From: Epiperipatus broadwayi
Taxonomy: Eukaryota > Onychophora > Udeonychophora > Euonychophora > Peripatidae
NCBI GenBank assembly: GCA_028023455.1
Contig: JAQFVV010012402.1
Span: 15,376,935-15,440,934 of the forward strand
Direction: 5' to 3'
DNA: 64,000 nucleotides
In this document: in pieces, positions 1 through 12,028 of the stretch
Layout: every line of letters starts with the position of its first letter
How positions within the stretch are numbered: position 1 is the stretch's first letter
Made by a program: the position numbers and the translations under genes
The notes under the pieces: model-generated
Seen by the model: the letters and a program-made list of their open reading frames with translations, nothing else
Database searches by the model: none
Told to the model about the DNA's origin: nothing

Positions 1-1883
1 AGATTACATGCTTGCTGATCTCTGTTTGCTATAGTAGATGATTTAGATGAGTGAAGTGAATCACGTGATAATTTTGAAAATACTTTTTTGTCAGTTGAAT
101 GGCTTACTTTAACCTTTGGAATGAGTTTGGAAGAGTTAGACATTTGAACTAAACTTAATGTTTGATGAACTTTTTTCATTTTTGGTGATCCAGGAAATAA
201 AATTTTACAAACATGGCCAATTTTTTTTGACTTAATTTTATTTTCTGTGTGTTTAACAATTTTATGATGGACTCCAGCTATTTTAGATAAGTTATCTTTA
301 TTTTGATTTATTTGATTTACATCGACTTGCCTTTCATCATTCATGCAGTTGAAAATAAAACACTTCAACTTATCTTTAGTGTAGTTATTATTTTGATATG
401 TTTTATTTTTTTTTAATTTATTCAAATGTTTTTCTAGCATTTCAATTAGAATTTTATTGCAATCTAATGATTTTTCTTTTTTTTTCAAAGATTTGGTATT
501 ATTTTGAGAACCTTTGATTACGATCTTTTTCTCATTATGCTTTATCAACGATTGATTCTCTAATGCATTTTTATTTCTTAAAAGTCCATCAAGACAATTT
601 TGTTGTAATTTCTTTTTACTAGTAGCATCTTTATTTTCAGTTATATTTTCTTTTTTACACTCTTCAAGAATAATGTTTTTACCGTTATTTCTTTTTGAAA
701 GTAAAGGTTTTTCATAGTCATTGCTATCATATACTTTTTCTACTTCATTTTTGTTTTTCATTGTTAGTTTTTTGGGGTGTTTTTCTAATTTTTTTTTTTT
801 TTTCACAGTAGTTAGTCGATTAAATTCTAAGCTTTTTTTATCAGTAATATCTTTTATTATTTTTTCATCTGTTTTACATTTTAAATTTTCTCTTACTTTA
901 TTTTTAATATAGATATTGAAAGTTTGATTATTTTTATTTTCTCTGCTATCAGTTGTATCAGTTTCATTAGTAGTTGAATAAATTTCAGAACGGAATACGT
1001 TATTTTTTTCACAGTTTACTTTTTTCATGTCATTTGTAAAATCATTTTCAGATTTTGCATATTCACATAAATTAATAATTTTTGCTTTTTCCTTAACAAC
1101 ACTTTTATGTATTGTGTTTGTTTCCTCTGTGATATCATTTTCAAAATTTTCTTCATAAATTTGATCTTTATTCAAATTATTTTCTTCATCTTCTTTTAGA
1201 TTCAACCCATTTATGACTATTTCAGTAGACAGGTCTTGTAAAGTATCACAATTAATTTTGTCAGCCAGATCTGGTTCATTTAAAGCTGGTTTATCACCAA
1301 ATATTGCAACGGCTGAATCTGAATATTTCTGTTTTTGGGATGAGAAACCTTTATTAAAAGAACAATAAGAAATAATGGAATAAAATATATTTTTGATACA
1401 ATTTTTATTGTTGATGACAAAAGCTTTTGGCATTGTGGTTGATGATATATCACTTTCTGCTTTATTGCTAGTACATGGATTGTTTTGTGAAACCATACAA
1501 GTGTGTAATGCATTTTCTAATGCACACCTCTTACTTCCTTCAATAGTTTGTACCGTATTATTAAAATTTACTAGGTTCCTTAATGAGGAAGATAATAAAT
1601 TATTTTCGCAAATTACCTCATTGTAGTTTGGATAAATATCATTTTTCTTATTTGGGAAATTCTCTACAATAATAGGATCTTTAATTATATCATAATCATT
1701 TTTACTTTTCTTTTTTGTAAAATTCTTTTGAGAAATTGGACTATTCACATTGTCATTTTTACATTTTTTATCGGTATCATTTACTGCCAACATTTTGTAG
1801 TAGTCGGAATAATCATTTGGAAGATGATATTCTCCGTCGGAATCACGTCCAATGGGAAACAATTCCGAATCAACAATACCCAT
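1..1883 (-). CDS. Large host-type exon, unknown Lys/Asn-rich protein, 3' end outside window
   Basis: Read on the minus strand, the frame starting at the ATG whose A is at 1883 stays open for 627 codons to the left edge with no stop, which is exceptional in DNA this AT-rich. The protein begins MGIVDSELFPIGRDSDGEYH and is then mostly polar and rich in Lys, Asn, Ser and Glu. A run of five Lys (AAA codons opposite the T tract near 789-803) keeps the frame. No signal peptide, membrane segment or enzyme motif is visible. The more C-terminal stretch has basic segments such as KIKSKKIGHVCKILFPGSPK. An in-frame TAG lies 27 bases upstream, and a good splice acceptor (TTATTTTAG) overlaps it, so this is probably the first coding exon of a spliced gene whose 5' UTR lies further right. 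Composition suggests a disordered, perhaps nuclear protein; that is inference. Family not recognised. Confidence 0.75.
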   Translation of the reverse strand, partial: MGIVDSELFPIGRDSDGEYHLPNDYSDYYKMLAVNDTDKKCKNDNVNSPISQKNFTKKKSKNDYDIIKDPIIVENFPNKKNDIYPNYNEVICENNLLSSSLRNLVNFNNTVQTIEGSKRCALENALHTCMVSQNNPCTSNKAESDISSTTMPKAFVINNKNCIKNIFYSIISYCSFNKGFSSQKQKYSDSAVAIFGDKPALNEPDLADKINCDTLQDLSTEIVINGLNLKEDEENNLNKDQIYEENFENDITEETNTIHKSVVKEKAKIINLCEYAKSENDFTNDMKKVNCEKNNVFRSEIYSTTNETDTTDSRENKNNQTFNIYIKNKVRENLKCKTDEKIIKDITDKKSLEFNRLTTVKKKKKLEKHPKKLTMKNKNEVEKVYDSNDYEKPLLSKRNNGKNIILEECKKENITENKDATSKKKLQQNCLDGLLRNKNALENQSLIKHNEKKIVIKGSQNNTKSLKKKEKSLDCNKILIEMLEKHLNKLKKNKTYQNNNYTKDKLKCFIFNCMNDERQVDVNQINQNKDNLSKIAGVHHKIVKHTENKIKSKKIGHVCKILFPGSPKMKKVHQTLSLVQMSNSSKLIPKVKVSHSTDKKVFSKLSRDSLHSSKSSTIANRDQQACN

Positions 1884-1907
1884 TTTTCTACAATATAAAT
1901 ATATGTT

Positions 1908-1922
1908 CTAAAATAAGTAATT
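1908..1922 (-). promoter_or_regulatory. Candidate 3' splice site before the 1-1883 exon
   Basis: On the minus strand a T-rich run ends in TTATTTTAG, about 25 bases upstream of the ATG. A second AG (ATTGTAG) lies closer. Either could be the acceptor for the exon carrying the long reading frame. The matching donor was not identified. Confidence 0.35.
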
Positions 1923-2228
1923 TTATTTAATTCAAAAAAACATTCGATAAGATTTGTAAAAATTTGCAAACCAAAAAATAAAAAAAGAGTATCCTGAACA
2001 TAACCAAAAAATGATGGATATAAAACAAACAAAATACAAAGTAAATAAATAATAAACCTTAGACAAATTACACATCTAATAAAAAAAGACAGAAAGATAG
2101 TTAGTTTAACAAATCATAAGATTATAGATTATAGCTTAACAAATCATGTAACTTGTGAAAATGCTTGAATATATATACTTTAGTTAAATTATTCTAGAAA
2201 CAGATTTAAGAACATATAAATATTTAAA

Positions 2229-2593
2229 CAGGCAAAACTCTCCATACAGAAGTGTCACTCAGTGCCAACCAGAGTAATCGATGGATGCCAGAAGGCTTGT
2301 GCATAAAATCCCTATCTAGTGCCTACTCATCCAATACCCCCAGACTAGTTTCTGGCTTGTGGTCTTCGTCAGTGAGGAGCTTTGGATCTGAGAGCACTGC
2401 ACCTAGATCTTAGGAACTAATGCAACCCTCCAACAGCCAAAGCTCCTCACTGATAAAAATCGCAAGCCAGAAACTAGTCTGGGGATATTGGATGAGTAGG
2501 CACTAGATAGGAATTTTATGTATAAGCCTTCTGGCATCCATTGATTAATATGGTTGGCACTGAATGGCACTACTGTATGAAGAGTTTTGCCTG
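2229..2593. mobile_element. Fold-back (MITE-like) element, family F1
   Basis: Long imperfect inverted repeat: the left arm (about 2229-2381) starts CAGGCAAAACTC and the right arm (about 2440-2593) ends with its complement GAGTTTTGCCTG. The arms share the blocks around CTAGTGCCTACTCATCCAAT and GGCATCCATTGATT. TTAA-like sequence flanks both ends, compatible with a TTAA target, though this is not proven. No ORF. Partial relatives lie at 5405-5612 and 28776-28917, and a short end fragment near 12737. Confidence 0.75.
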
Positions 2594-4446
2594 TTTTAAT
2601 AACAGTAATGTGTTAGCATAAGAAATAGTGATTATGTGATGTTCATATAAATATTTATTAGCCAAAGTCTGATACTTCTTTTTTTTTGGCATGTTTTTTT
2701 TCAACTAATTAAAAAGGTACATCAAACTACCCATACTAACATTCAAAAAAACAATAAAGATATTGTAAATATAAAATTTATTAAGTGCTAGCAGATGTTC
2801 TAATAATAACGTGAAAGGCTAGAACCTTCTACAGAAGTGCCTTAAAAATGCTTATGTGACAGCCAATCAGATGCAATAATGACTGCATGTGGAACCTACA
2901 TAATAAGGATTCAATATTAATTGATTGTTTATGAAAAGTCTAAGCTATGCAAACTATGTGTAATGGATCAAAATTAAATATATAAATACAAGATATTGTT
3001 TATTAGGAACAATACTTTGATAAGAGTTTGAATAAAAGTTATAACCAATATTCTTCAATACATTTTATTAGGCATCAAATTTTACCAAAATTACTATTAA
3101 AATATGATACTCTTTGATATGGAAGAAAATAAGGATAAAAATAAAGTCGCAAAAGAATTATTTCAAAATAAATATAAACATTTATAGAAAATTTTTAATT
3201 AATAATTGTATTATAGAAATTAAATAAAAAATAAAAAGTAATTACCTAATGAATAATGAATTGTGCTTTTAGAGTAATCAATTTGATACATTATGATGTT
3301 AAAAATGCAATTAGAGAGCAATCTTACTTGGACAGTATAATTAAAGTTATGCATCTTTATTAATAATAAATATATTACATACAACCAAATGCAAAACTGG
3401 TATAGCCAATAATATTTAACAGGTAAAAAAATATATAATATATGTACAACTCAATTTTAGTTTAATAGTTATGTGTAGTTACTAGATCTAATCACATTAC
3501 GATTTGCCTACCACTTTGTAATCAATTAATAATAATGTTATTTTAAAGTATATTATTATGTTTTGAATCCTACTGGTACTGTTAGTTATTAGTTATACCA
3601 GAATTTAAATTGCTTCATTGTGATCATGTAATTAGGTTACAATCTTTGATTGCTACGTAAAATGATTATCCATGATCGAAATGATTATCTATATGAGTAA
3701 TGATTATTCAGAGCTTCCTGTTCATGTTTAAATATGGAATATAAACCATAATGAGAAATATATTTGATTATGATATGATTGGTTATTGTAAATGAATTCA
3801 TAATTATTTAAAAGAATGATCGGATAAATGATAATTACGATCATTTAATTTAAGCATTAAGATTGGTTAGAAATAATATATATATACTAGATTAGAACTC
3901 TTTTGGAGAAAGCAGTATGATAAATTATGAGAGTAAAAGCATAATTAGAGTTTGAAAACCTTTTTATTTTCCATTTATGGTTAACATTTACATCATCACA
4001 GAATTTGATTTTTTGTAATTTTTTTTTTTTTTTAATTTTTCATGTTATTTTATTATAAACCAAGAGATGGTATAATACTTTTTTCTAGCATTAATGAAAG
4101 ATTATATTGAGCTATTATGATGGTATAAATATGTGAATGATTATCACTTAGGAACTCATGTGATATTCAAAAACCAAAATGACAAGTGAAGCCTTGATTT
4201 AGGAATCTTTAGCTCTCAATTCTATAACCTTATCATTGTACAAAACACACATTGCACTATAGATAATAATATATCCATGTCTTAAGCACAGAACTCTTTA
4301 CCAATAAATTACTTTCAGGTATAATATTTAAAATAGCAAACACAATATATACTAACTTGTGTGCTATTACTAACAGTTGAAAATATTTGGAATATTAAAT
4401 AAATAGAAATTATTTCACACTCTGCTGCCTACTATATATATATAAT
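2594..4446. other. No gene recognised
   Basis: AT-rich sequence with scattered stops in all frames. If the 1-1883 exon is spliced, this could be intron or upstream region. Nothing further is supported. Confidence 0.5.
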
Positions 4447-4688
4447 TTTAATGCACAAATCAATGCATAACAGCAGAGCTTCTTAAAGTTAAATCCCAAT
4501 TTTATTATAAAAATTAATGTAAATTATCAATACATAATAATTAGTGCTCATGATTATGAGAGCTAAGTTCTTTTGGCAGCGCTCAGGCACTAATTATTAT
4601 ATATTTATAATTTACATTAATTGTTATAATAAATTGGGATTTAACTTTAAGAAGCTCTGCTGTTATACGTTGACTTGTGCATTAATAT
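4447..4688. mobile_element. Fold-back element with ~95 bp arms
   Basis: Left arm from TTTTAATGCACAA through TAACAGCAGAGCTTC to about 4543. The right arm (about 4590-4688) is its near-complete complement. The short centre contains TTTTGGCAGCGCTCAGG. No coding potential. A MITE-like structure; superfamily unknown. Confidence 0.7.
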
Positions 4689-4919
4689 TAAATAAAGTTA
4701 AATTTTTCTAAAGGCATTCAATACTTATATTAGATAGTAGAAATAATCCAATGATAATTGTCTATCTTATGTAATTCTGAATCTATGTCTGCAGTTTTAT
4801 TCAACAGAATATTATCACTTAATATTAAATGTTCAGATTTTTGGATATCTAGGCAATACATAAATAATCTATATTACCTAGACAATATCAGGAATAATCT
4901 AACACCCATATATATATAT

Positions 4920-5126
4920 AATTGAAATAATAAATTTAACAGTTTACAAACTATTATAAACAATCCTTAAATTGGCAGAAGTACTTTCAGTTAATTTCTT
5001 AAACCTGCCTTTTTTTTTAAATTTAATGGCAGTTGAGGCAGATTTAAGAAATTAACGGAAAATACTTCTGCGGATTTAAGGATTGTTTATAATAGTTGTA
5101 AACCGTTAAATTTATTATTTCAATTA
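4920..5126. mobile_element. Fold-back element with ~90 bp arms
   Basis: The left arm AATTGAAATAATAAATTTAA and following sequence is repeated inverted at the right end (to about 5126). The arms share the block TAAACAATCCTTAAAT and the block with TTAATTTCTTAAA. It lies only ~230 bp from the previous fold-back but is unrelated in sequence. Confidence 0.7.
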
Positions 5127-5404
5127 TAATTACAATTTTGTTTTAATTAACGGACATTTTATATATATATAGTGACCTTCCAGGTTGGCACCAGGAAGAA
5201 ATGTGGGAGGTTCACTTTGTGCCAATAGTGACCAGAGATAACTATTAAGAAAAAAATGAATTGTGATATAATTTATAAAAATGTATGGGTACTGAACTGG
5301 GTTCAGACCTATATGACTATATAGGCTAATGGGCTTAGATTGAAAACATTAAGGTGTTTTCAGTTTAAGACTCATAGTTTTGTAGTTAAATGGAGATAAA
5401 AGGT

Positions 5405-5612
5405 AGTTGCTGGAGAGTTGCGTTAGATCTAGCTGCAGTGCTCTCAGGTCCAAGGCTCCTCACTGACGAAGGCCATAAGCCAGAAACTAGTCTGGGGATA
5501 TTGGATGAGTAGGCACTAGATTGGGATTTTATGCACAAACCTTCTGGCATCCATTGATTACTCTAGCTTGTTGTGTGTGGCAATATATATAGTGAGTTTT
5601 GCCTATTTTAAA
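5405..5612 (-). mobile_element. Partial copy of fold-back family F1
   Basis: Carries the F1 centre (AGCTGCAGTGCTCTCAG) and the arm with CTAGTCTGGGGATATTGG, CTTCTGGCATCCATTGATTA and the terminal GAGTTTTGCC. Only one arm is present, so it is a half-element. The centre differs from the 2.2 kb copy by several substitutions. Confidence 0.65.
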
Positions 5613-7158
5613 TTTAGTTAAAAAATTATCAAGACCTTAGTTGGGCATACCAGTCATTAAAATTTTAGGTTATCTGTGTCTAATAGTGGGAGAAGAAGAT
5701 GGTCAATATTAAGGATTGTTAAAATGAGAGCTAAATTAGTAGGAACGATTGTCTGTAAGGCCATAACAGGTGTGTGTTCATTGATTTTCTAACTCACTGT
5801 CTACTCCCATTTAAGATTTAACTTATATGTGTGGATGTATGTCCATTTTACATTATCTCACACTTCATTCATATTTTACATTATTATTTATAATATTCAA
5901 TTTGTAATAGCAGAATTCACATGCCATAGAGGACAGATACACATACCATTAATTAATATGATTTTTATTTTATTTTATTTATTATTTGCCAATTATTTAT
6001 TACATGAAATCTTATATTTAAAATTGTAAAAGTTATTTGTTTATTATTAGTTAGCATTTGTAAATTTAATATTTTTTTTCCAATATTCTATTACTAACAT
6101 TTTTTACAAGCAAGAAAAATCTCGCATATTGCCAAGCTCATTATAATAAAAAAAAGAGGCATGGCTCAATTCTTGACAACAGATTCCAAAAGAAGAATGG
6201 AAAAAAGTGAGAAGAAAGACAGAATAGTTATGGAAAGTGGAATAATTTTCTTAAAAAATAAGAAATAAGTGAACTAAATATTGTGAAAATTCTCTACTAT
6301 TCCTTTATGGACAAAATTCCCTCATACTATTCAGAATAGGAGTGTACACGCAGGGCTAAATTTTAAAAGGTACCCAGCTCTGGTTTTATCAGCTAATAAT
6401 TTAGATTTACTTTGTTCAAAAATGCATGGATATTATATAAAATTGTTAATTATAATTTACTATAATGTATTTATAATGAATAAATGATGTCAGAGTTGTA
6501 TAAATTACTAACAATGAAGTTAACTAGAAAAAGTGTGCTGAGTTCTTTAATGAAACGCTTTATGGACTCTCAGTTATTAAATTTTCTGTTCTTGCTATGC
6601 AAAATAAAATTAAAACGAAAAATTTATCTATTCTAACCCTATACATTAGTCTTATATACCAAATAACCTTACCATTCACACCTATAAAAATGAGTGATAG
6701 AATGTGTGACGTGACTCAATAATATTTAATGATTAACTATAAGCGGTTTATAGAAGCATGGATAAACCAAATAACCTTGGATTTAAATGTTGTGAAACAT
6801 TTACTTAATGCTAGCAAACCAAAACGGAATAAAGTCATAAATTGTTCTTTGGATAATCTTACTAAGTCGGATATTTTGTTTCATATGACCAATAAGTGAT
6901 TCTAATATGCACAAGGGCTGTATATGATATCTATTAGAAAATTCTAAGAACATTGGAATTGGAAATTATTGCAGCTTTTGTCAAATTTTACTTCAACCTG
7001 CAGGAGCAATGTTTATTATATGTTTTTAATGTTAATTCGTTATCATTTTTTTCTTTAAAGAAAAAAACTTTATTAACACAATAAATATTTACAATTTATA
7101 CAAGTAATTAAACAAATAACAAGTATGTTACAGTTTTGTATACCAAAACCCAAAGAAT
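5613..7158. other. No gene recognised
   Basis: AT-rich, no long frame, no clear repeat structure. A 66-codon frame at 5829-6029 has hydrophobic, low-complexity translation and no recognisable motif. Confidence 0.45.
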
Positions 7159-7272
7159 AGTCTTGCATTGGTGGTCGAGAGGTCAGTGCGACTGCCTTGC
7201 ACTTGCAGGCAGTTATCCGGGTTGCGGGTTCACGTCCCGGCCGATGCTATGACACTTTAAAAAAAAAAAAAA
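7159..7272 (+). mobile_element. Class-II-tRNA-derived SINE with target-site duplication
   Basis: A tRNA-like body with 7-bp acceptor arms GCATTGG (7165-7171) and CCGATGC, an A-box-like TGGTCGAGAGGTCAG, a B-box-like GGTTCACGTCC in a T-arm (CGGG/CCCG), and a long variable region as in Ser/Leu tRNAs. It is followed by TATGACACTTT and a poly(A) tail. The 10-bp sequence CCCAAAGAAT occurs at 7149-7158 and again at 7273-7282, just after the tail: a target-site duplication typical of LINE-mediated insertion. A diverged second copy lies at 35509-35608 on the minus strand. It is a retroposed element rather than a working tRNA gene: poly(A) tail, TSD and a 9-nt anticodon-loop region. Confidence 0.85.
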
Positions 7273-9914
7273 CCCAAAGAATTTGATATATTCCATTATT
7301 AAGACAAAAAGTCTGCAGGCAATTAACTAGTTGTCCTAAACTCAAGGAGATTGACTTGTATCATTGTATTGTGAGCTGCGCGTATATTTCCATTTAAACT
7401 TTCAAGTCAGACCAAAAAAAAAAAAAAATTATTTTAATGATTAAATGTTGACATGTATTCCTTCCTATTGCCTATAATAGATAGGTAGATTTTTTTTATG
7501 CTTGATATAACTTATTATTCTTGTTATTTATTTACATGCCTAATCTCCACGAGAATGTCTTGGAGATCTTGGTATAAAGTATACCAAGTCGGTAATATTA
7601 TTTATTTTTTGGTATTATGTTAAAAGAAAAATGGATATCCTCGTGCTCATGTTATTAGTTCAAATTAAATGCTTTAATATTATGCCTTAGTTAATAATAA
7701 TAGATAGATGCATGGAGATATTTATGCCAGTATGCAGAATAGTTAAACTTACTTGACCGTAGTGATTTTAAGTTGGAATTCAATATTCATAATTCTCACA
7801 AGTAATAGATTCGTGTAGATTTAATTATTGTTAATATGACAGTTTAGTGTTTCAAATGATTTACAAATCATTTTATTTATGATCGTATGTTCACATATGT
7901 GTGCACGGTTGTAAATTATTTACCAAATTTGTATTTTGCTTTTCTATCAGTTTCGTTTTGGTGCCATATGTTAACGGAATATGAAGAATTAGGAATTTGT
8001 CTGCTTATAGATTCATTTATATATGAAATGCGTTGAATACATTTGGATGAAGAAATGATAGAAGGGATGATTTTATTATGCGGATTGAGTAATTCTCTCC
8101 TTGATTACTTACTTGTTAAATCGTGAATGGTAGTGTATTTTGTGTCTGATAGCATTTGATGAGATAATTGTAGTTCTTAAATGACGTGGCAAATGCCCCA
8201 TTTATTGATGATTAGTCGGCTAAGTTCCGCAACCTTTGTGTCCTAAAAGTTAGTAGATATTATATTAATGAGTTAAGTTTGAATTTGGAGATTTTAGTTA
8301 ACCCTCACGCGCGTATATGTGAATGTTTATTTATTGTTACTCCCCTCTCTTTCTTCATGCAGGCGTAGTTATCGTCAGACAATATATGTTGGTTATAGCA
8401 TATAAACGTTTTATGGATTTTTATAAAATGCTTGAAATAAGATTATTAATTTAAAGATTAGCTTGCTGCACCATCCGTATTCCGATAGAGATATAATTAA
8501 TAAATGCTTTGTGTTTATGATCTTATAAATGTACACACTCGGAAATTTGAGATACAGAAAGAGTCCATTATTAGCATTGTGAGTTCTGAGTAACTTGACA
8601 GATTATGGCACATATTGTCATTATTTCTTTATTAATTCATCCTCCCAATATGAGCATAATAGTATATTATAGAAATTATCTTATTTAAAGCTAATTTGAT
8701 AGAGTCAGTATTAAGTTTCATATTATAGATATGCATTTGTAGGCATATGGAAATTTTACTTCATCTAATAGAAAAATAATAAAACTGTCACTTGGATTTA
8801 TATAGCAAATATTAATCTAAAGATATCCAGAAATAATTTTATAGCATCAGTTGATTATTTGGTACTGTTTGTTTTGGCTTATTAAGAGCACAAGTGAGAA
8901 TAGATGTATTAACATTGGATTGTAAATGTATAATTTTCTTTTATTGTTTATTGTTGGTAAATGAGCAAATAGAGTGATAAATGTAAATAAGATAATAAAT
9001 AGGAGGAAGTGTCTTCAAATATTAAGTGTACAAAATTGTATAATTTAATGTTATTTAATCAAGTCTGTGTCGAATGTAAAGGTAATGTTAAAATCATCAT
9101 CGATGTGTTGTAAAATAATGTTTTCTTGTAATAAATATATGTTTTGTTGAAATAAGATCCCCTATGAACTGTTTTACCATATACGTTCGATTGATCATTT
9201 CCACACACACATATGTTCAACATAATATAACTATAGAATTTATTAATTTGCCAGTATGTGCCATTTATTTAAACAGTACAGATTTAACAGATCTTAACAT
9301 TGCAGTGCCAAAATATGCTTTTACCTTGTTTAGTATAGATAATGATGTGGGCAAAAGGTACCCAATCCTCATCATTGTCTATATTTTATTTATTCTAATG
9401 GCTATCAATTTCACAATAGCCCTTACTATTTAATAGATGCTTATAATATAGTTAAATCAACATTATATAATTGTAATTTATAAATACTTCTATCATCCCC
9501 ATTCGCATCCTATATAACCACCATACCCTATAACCCCAACTGAGATAAGCCATAGAGTAGTAGCAACATAAGAATCTCATCAATAGACACGATGCAATAA
9601 AATATAAATTTATTCTATCTTGTATAGAATTGGTGCAGGGGCATGTACTCAAATATAAAGTGATAGGTGAAGAGAGCAGAGGTTACAATATATATATAAA
9701 TTAATAGTTTTTGGGCTGAATCTCATTTCTTATCTCGCACTGAGTCAGTTATTGTTTGAGATCTAGCGATATTTCTTTCAAAAATTAACCTTGATAATGG
9801 CAGATGCTAGTTTGTCAAAATATTGATATGTAATGAAAAATAACACACAGTTCATCCCCAAAACGATTAATTTATCTACATCATACAACAGTGAAAACAT
9901 TAAATATAATATAT
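7273..9914. other. No gene recognised
   Basis: No frame with recognisable protein similarity. An 89-codon frame at 9164-9433 starts with ATG and ends in a hydrophobic stretch but has no motif and no supporting context. A small palindrome CTTGGTATA/TATACCAAG lies near 7570-7590. Confidence 0.4.
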
Positions 9915-11977
9915 TGTAACGATATATAAATATGTCATTACATTAATTTAAAATAAAAACTTAAAAGTTCGCAAATAAAAGGAAAAAAACTAAACGCAAA
10001 AATTAAAATGTTTGTTAAACATATATATATTCGTACAGATGCTAAACTTTAAAAATATTTTTTTCATAAACAAAAAAAAAAAAAAGTATTTGAACATATT
10101 TTTTTTAATAAAAAAATACAAGATTGAAATATAAAAATATTTTAATAAAAAAATAACGTAAGTTAAAATAAAAACAGGTATTAATTAATTCCTGTAATCT
10201 GTAAATGGAAATGATTGTTTATTAATTATCCAAAAGCTGTCTAATTAAAAAGTCAGAGAGTAAATTAGATAAGAGAATAAAGAGATTTTAGCTTGACCAA
10301 TGGAAGCACTAAGCCTTGGCTCGGACCCTAACGAAAGTGATGGATTAGTGACGTTTTGTTAATTGAATCCGTGTGGATAATATAAAAAGGGAAATACAGT
10401 TTTTTCGGGCAGTTCCAGCGGTGTGTTTGAGAATTGTGGTAGGACGCACATACCACACTCTCTATTTAAAAGAAAAATGAAAAGACTGTGATACCTTGAA
10501 CCAGCTATTGCCATCTCCAGGACATTATCTTCCAATGGAGGCATCGCGGGAATTAAAAGCAGAAACCTGGACTCTTCTACCATAAGCTATATGAAATGAA
10601 CAATTATTAAAATCAATTACGAACTTTCGTCAAGTTTTACAAATTAATAAACAAGCCAACTTAAATGTTAAAATGGACTCTTATCTGACTTTTGTAAGTT
10701 TTTAAATCAAATTAATAATGTTTAATTTTATATGTTTTCCGATTGATAAAAATCATTTCCATTTTTTTTTGTTTCTTTCTTATTGTATAAATTGTTTAAA
10801 TTTTAATTGATGAAATTTAAGATTGGGTATAGACGTTGCATAGATTCGTTAGCGGTTGATAATGTTGTGGTTTTCACATTCGATTAGAATATATGTCAAC
10901 GATATCACTGCAAGCATCTTACGATGAATGCTAATGGGATTTGTATATTCCCTATGCAAGTGACGTTTATCGATGACTTTGTATTTTGATCGGTTGTGTT
11001 TAATTTGTAATGTTTTTGACCGTGGAATCTGTGCAGCTGATCTGTACTCAACATTTTAAAACAAATTTTATAAAATGCATTTGTGCGAACGTATTTAAAT
11101 GTTAAATTTAAGTCGGGCATGAATGGCTATATAGTTTGTAAAGTTATATTAAGGGAGGGTAATCTTAGGTTATTCATTTTGTAGTTGAATTGGTTCAATG
11201 GATTGGATATATTTGTGTAATAGTAGATGTAGTATGAGATCCGCTATGGGCAGGATTATAGATATACGCCACACACCCTCTGTTTGCCTATGGATGGGTT
11301 TGTAAGTCGGCAGAAGACCGCAGTCCATTCCTATGAAGTTTTTTGTTTATTGTTCTACTTGCCAACAGATGTCACATTCCTGTTGGTGGAGAGTCAATGT
11401 CTTCTCTATTTCTACTTATTGTTCAGATGAAATTCCTGACAGTATAGTATTTTGTGTTGTCGTATCATGCTACATTGAATACATGAATGTATCAGATGGA
11501 TTGGCGCCAGTTGATTGCGAAATTTGTTGCCTAAGGTTAAATCAGGGAAGAATATTTTCTTTTCAAACGCAGATCTATGTAGTCTATTCATACTTGACCA
11601 TCTAAATAAAATATTAAACTCATTGAAATTTATGTAAATGTACAATTAAAGAGTAATATAAAAATCTAAAAATGTTAAACCTATTCCTCAAATTTAGAAT
11701 GATTTTATATGTGCGTAAATAAATATTTTTATGTGTTAATTTCTGGCAGTGGCTTTTAGTCTTTTATATTTAAGATATAGATTTTTATCTCTGCGTCTCC
11801 GCTGAGCTACTGACTTGGGCTAACGGTCAGAATATTTAAATAAAGTGGAATCTTAACAGCGCATATCTGCCTACTTTATAAATTTTTCTAGGCTCAAATG
11901 CCTAGATGGCGCCCTGGTAGTTGCAGATATTGTTTTTGTGGTTAGATTCGATCTTCACTTTCATTTCGATCGTTATA
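9915..11977 (+). mobile_element. 2.1-2.2 kb TGTAACGA element, copy A
   Basis: One of three related copies (B at 50631-52840, C at 15879-18069 inverted). It begins TGTAACGA and ends TCGTTATA (the other ends have TCGTTACA), lies next to (TA)n on its right flank, and has no long ORF. Landmarks shared with B and C: GTTCGCA/GTGCGA near the 5' end; TGACGT then TATAAAAAGG at 10349-10390; a hairpin at 10435-10457; modules Y (about 10815-11095) and X (about 11100-11600); GGCAGTGGCTT; GAGCTA; and the 3' motif GCCTAGATGGCGCC (11899-11912). TG...CA ends with an internal TATA box fit a solo LTR of an unknown LTR retroelement. A non-autonomous element of another class is not excluded. Module order is Y-X here, against X-Y in B and C. 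Confidence 0.75.
10349..10457 (+). promoter_or_regulatory. Copy A promoter-like block and conserved-loop hairpin
   Basis: TGACGT (CRE-like) at 10349-10354, TATAAAAAGG at 10381-10390, then a hairpin with stem TGTGGTA (10435-10441) / TACCACA (10451-10457) and loop GGACGCACA. The loop core GACGCAC recurs in copy B although the stem sequence is entirely different there. Confidence 0.5.
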
Positions 11978-12028
11978 ATATATATATACCCATTGTAATA
12001 TTGTAGACAACGTCCAACTCTGGCCATG

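Noticed and set aside
7165-7245. Functional tRNA gene
   Set aside because: tRNA-like fold is real, but the poly(A) tail, perfect TSD and a second retroposed copy show it is a SINE.
9164-9433. 89-codon ATG frame with hydrophobic C-terminus
   Set aside because: No similarity, no context and a length expected by chance over 64 kb of sequence.
10359-11645. Small frames within copy A on both strands (60-90 codons)
   Set aside because: Not conserved as frames in copies B and C; no motif.
9915-11977. 2.2 kb element as a Helitron
   Set aside because: Ends are TGTAACGA/TCGTTACA inverted repeats rather than TC...CTRR with a 3' hairpin.
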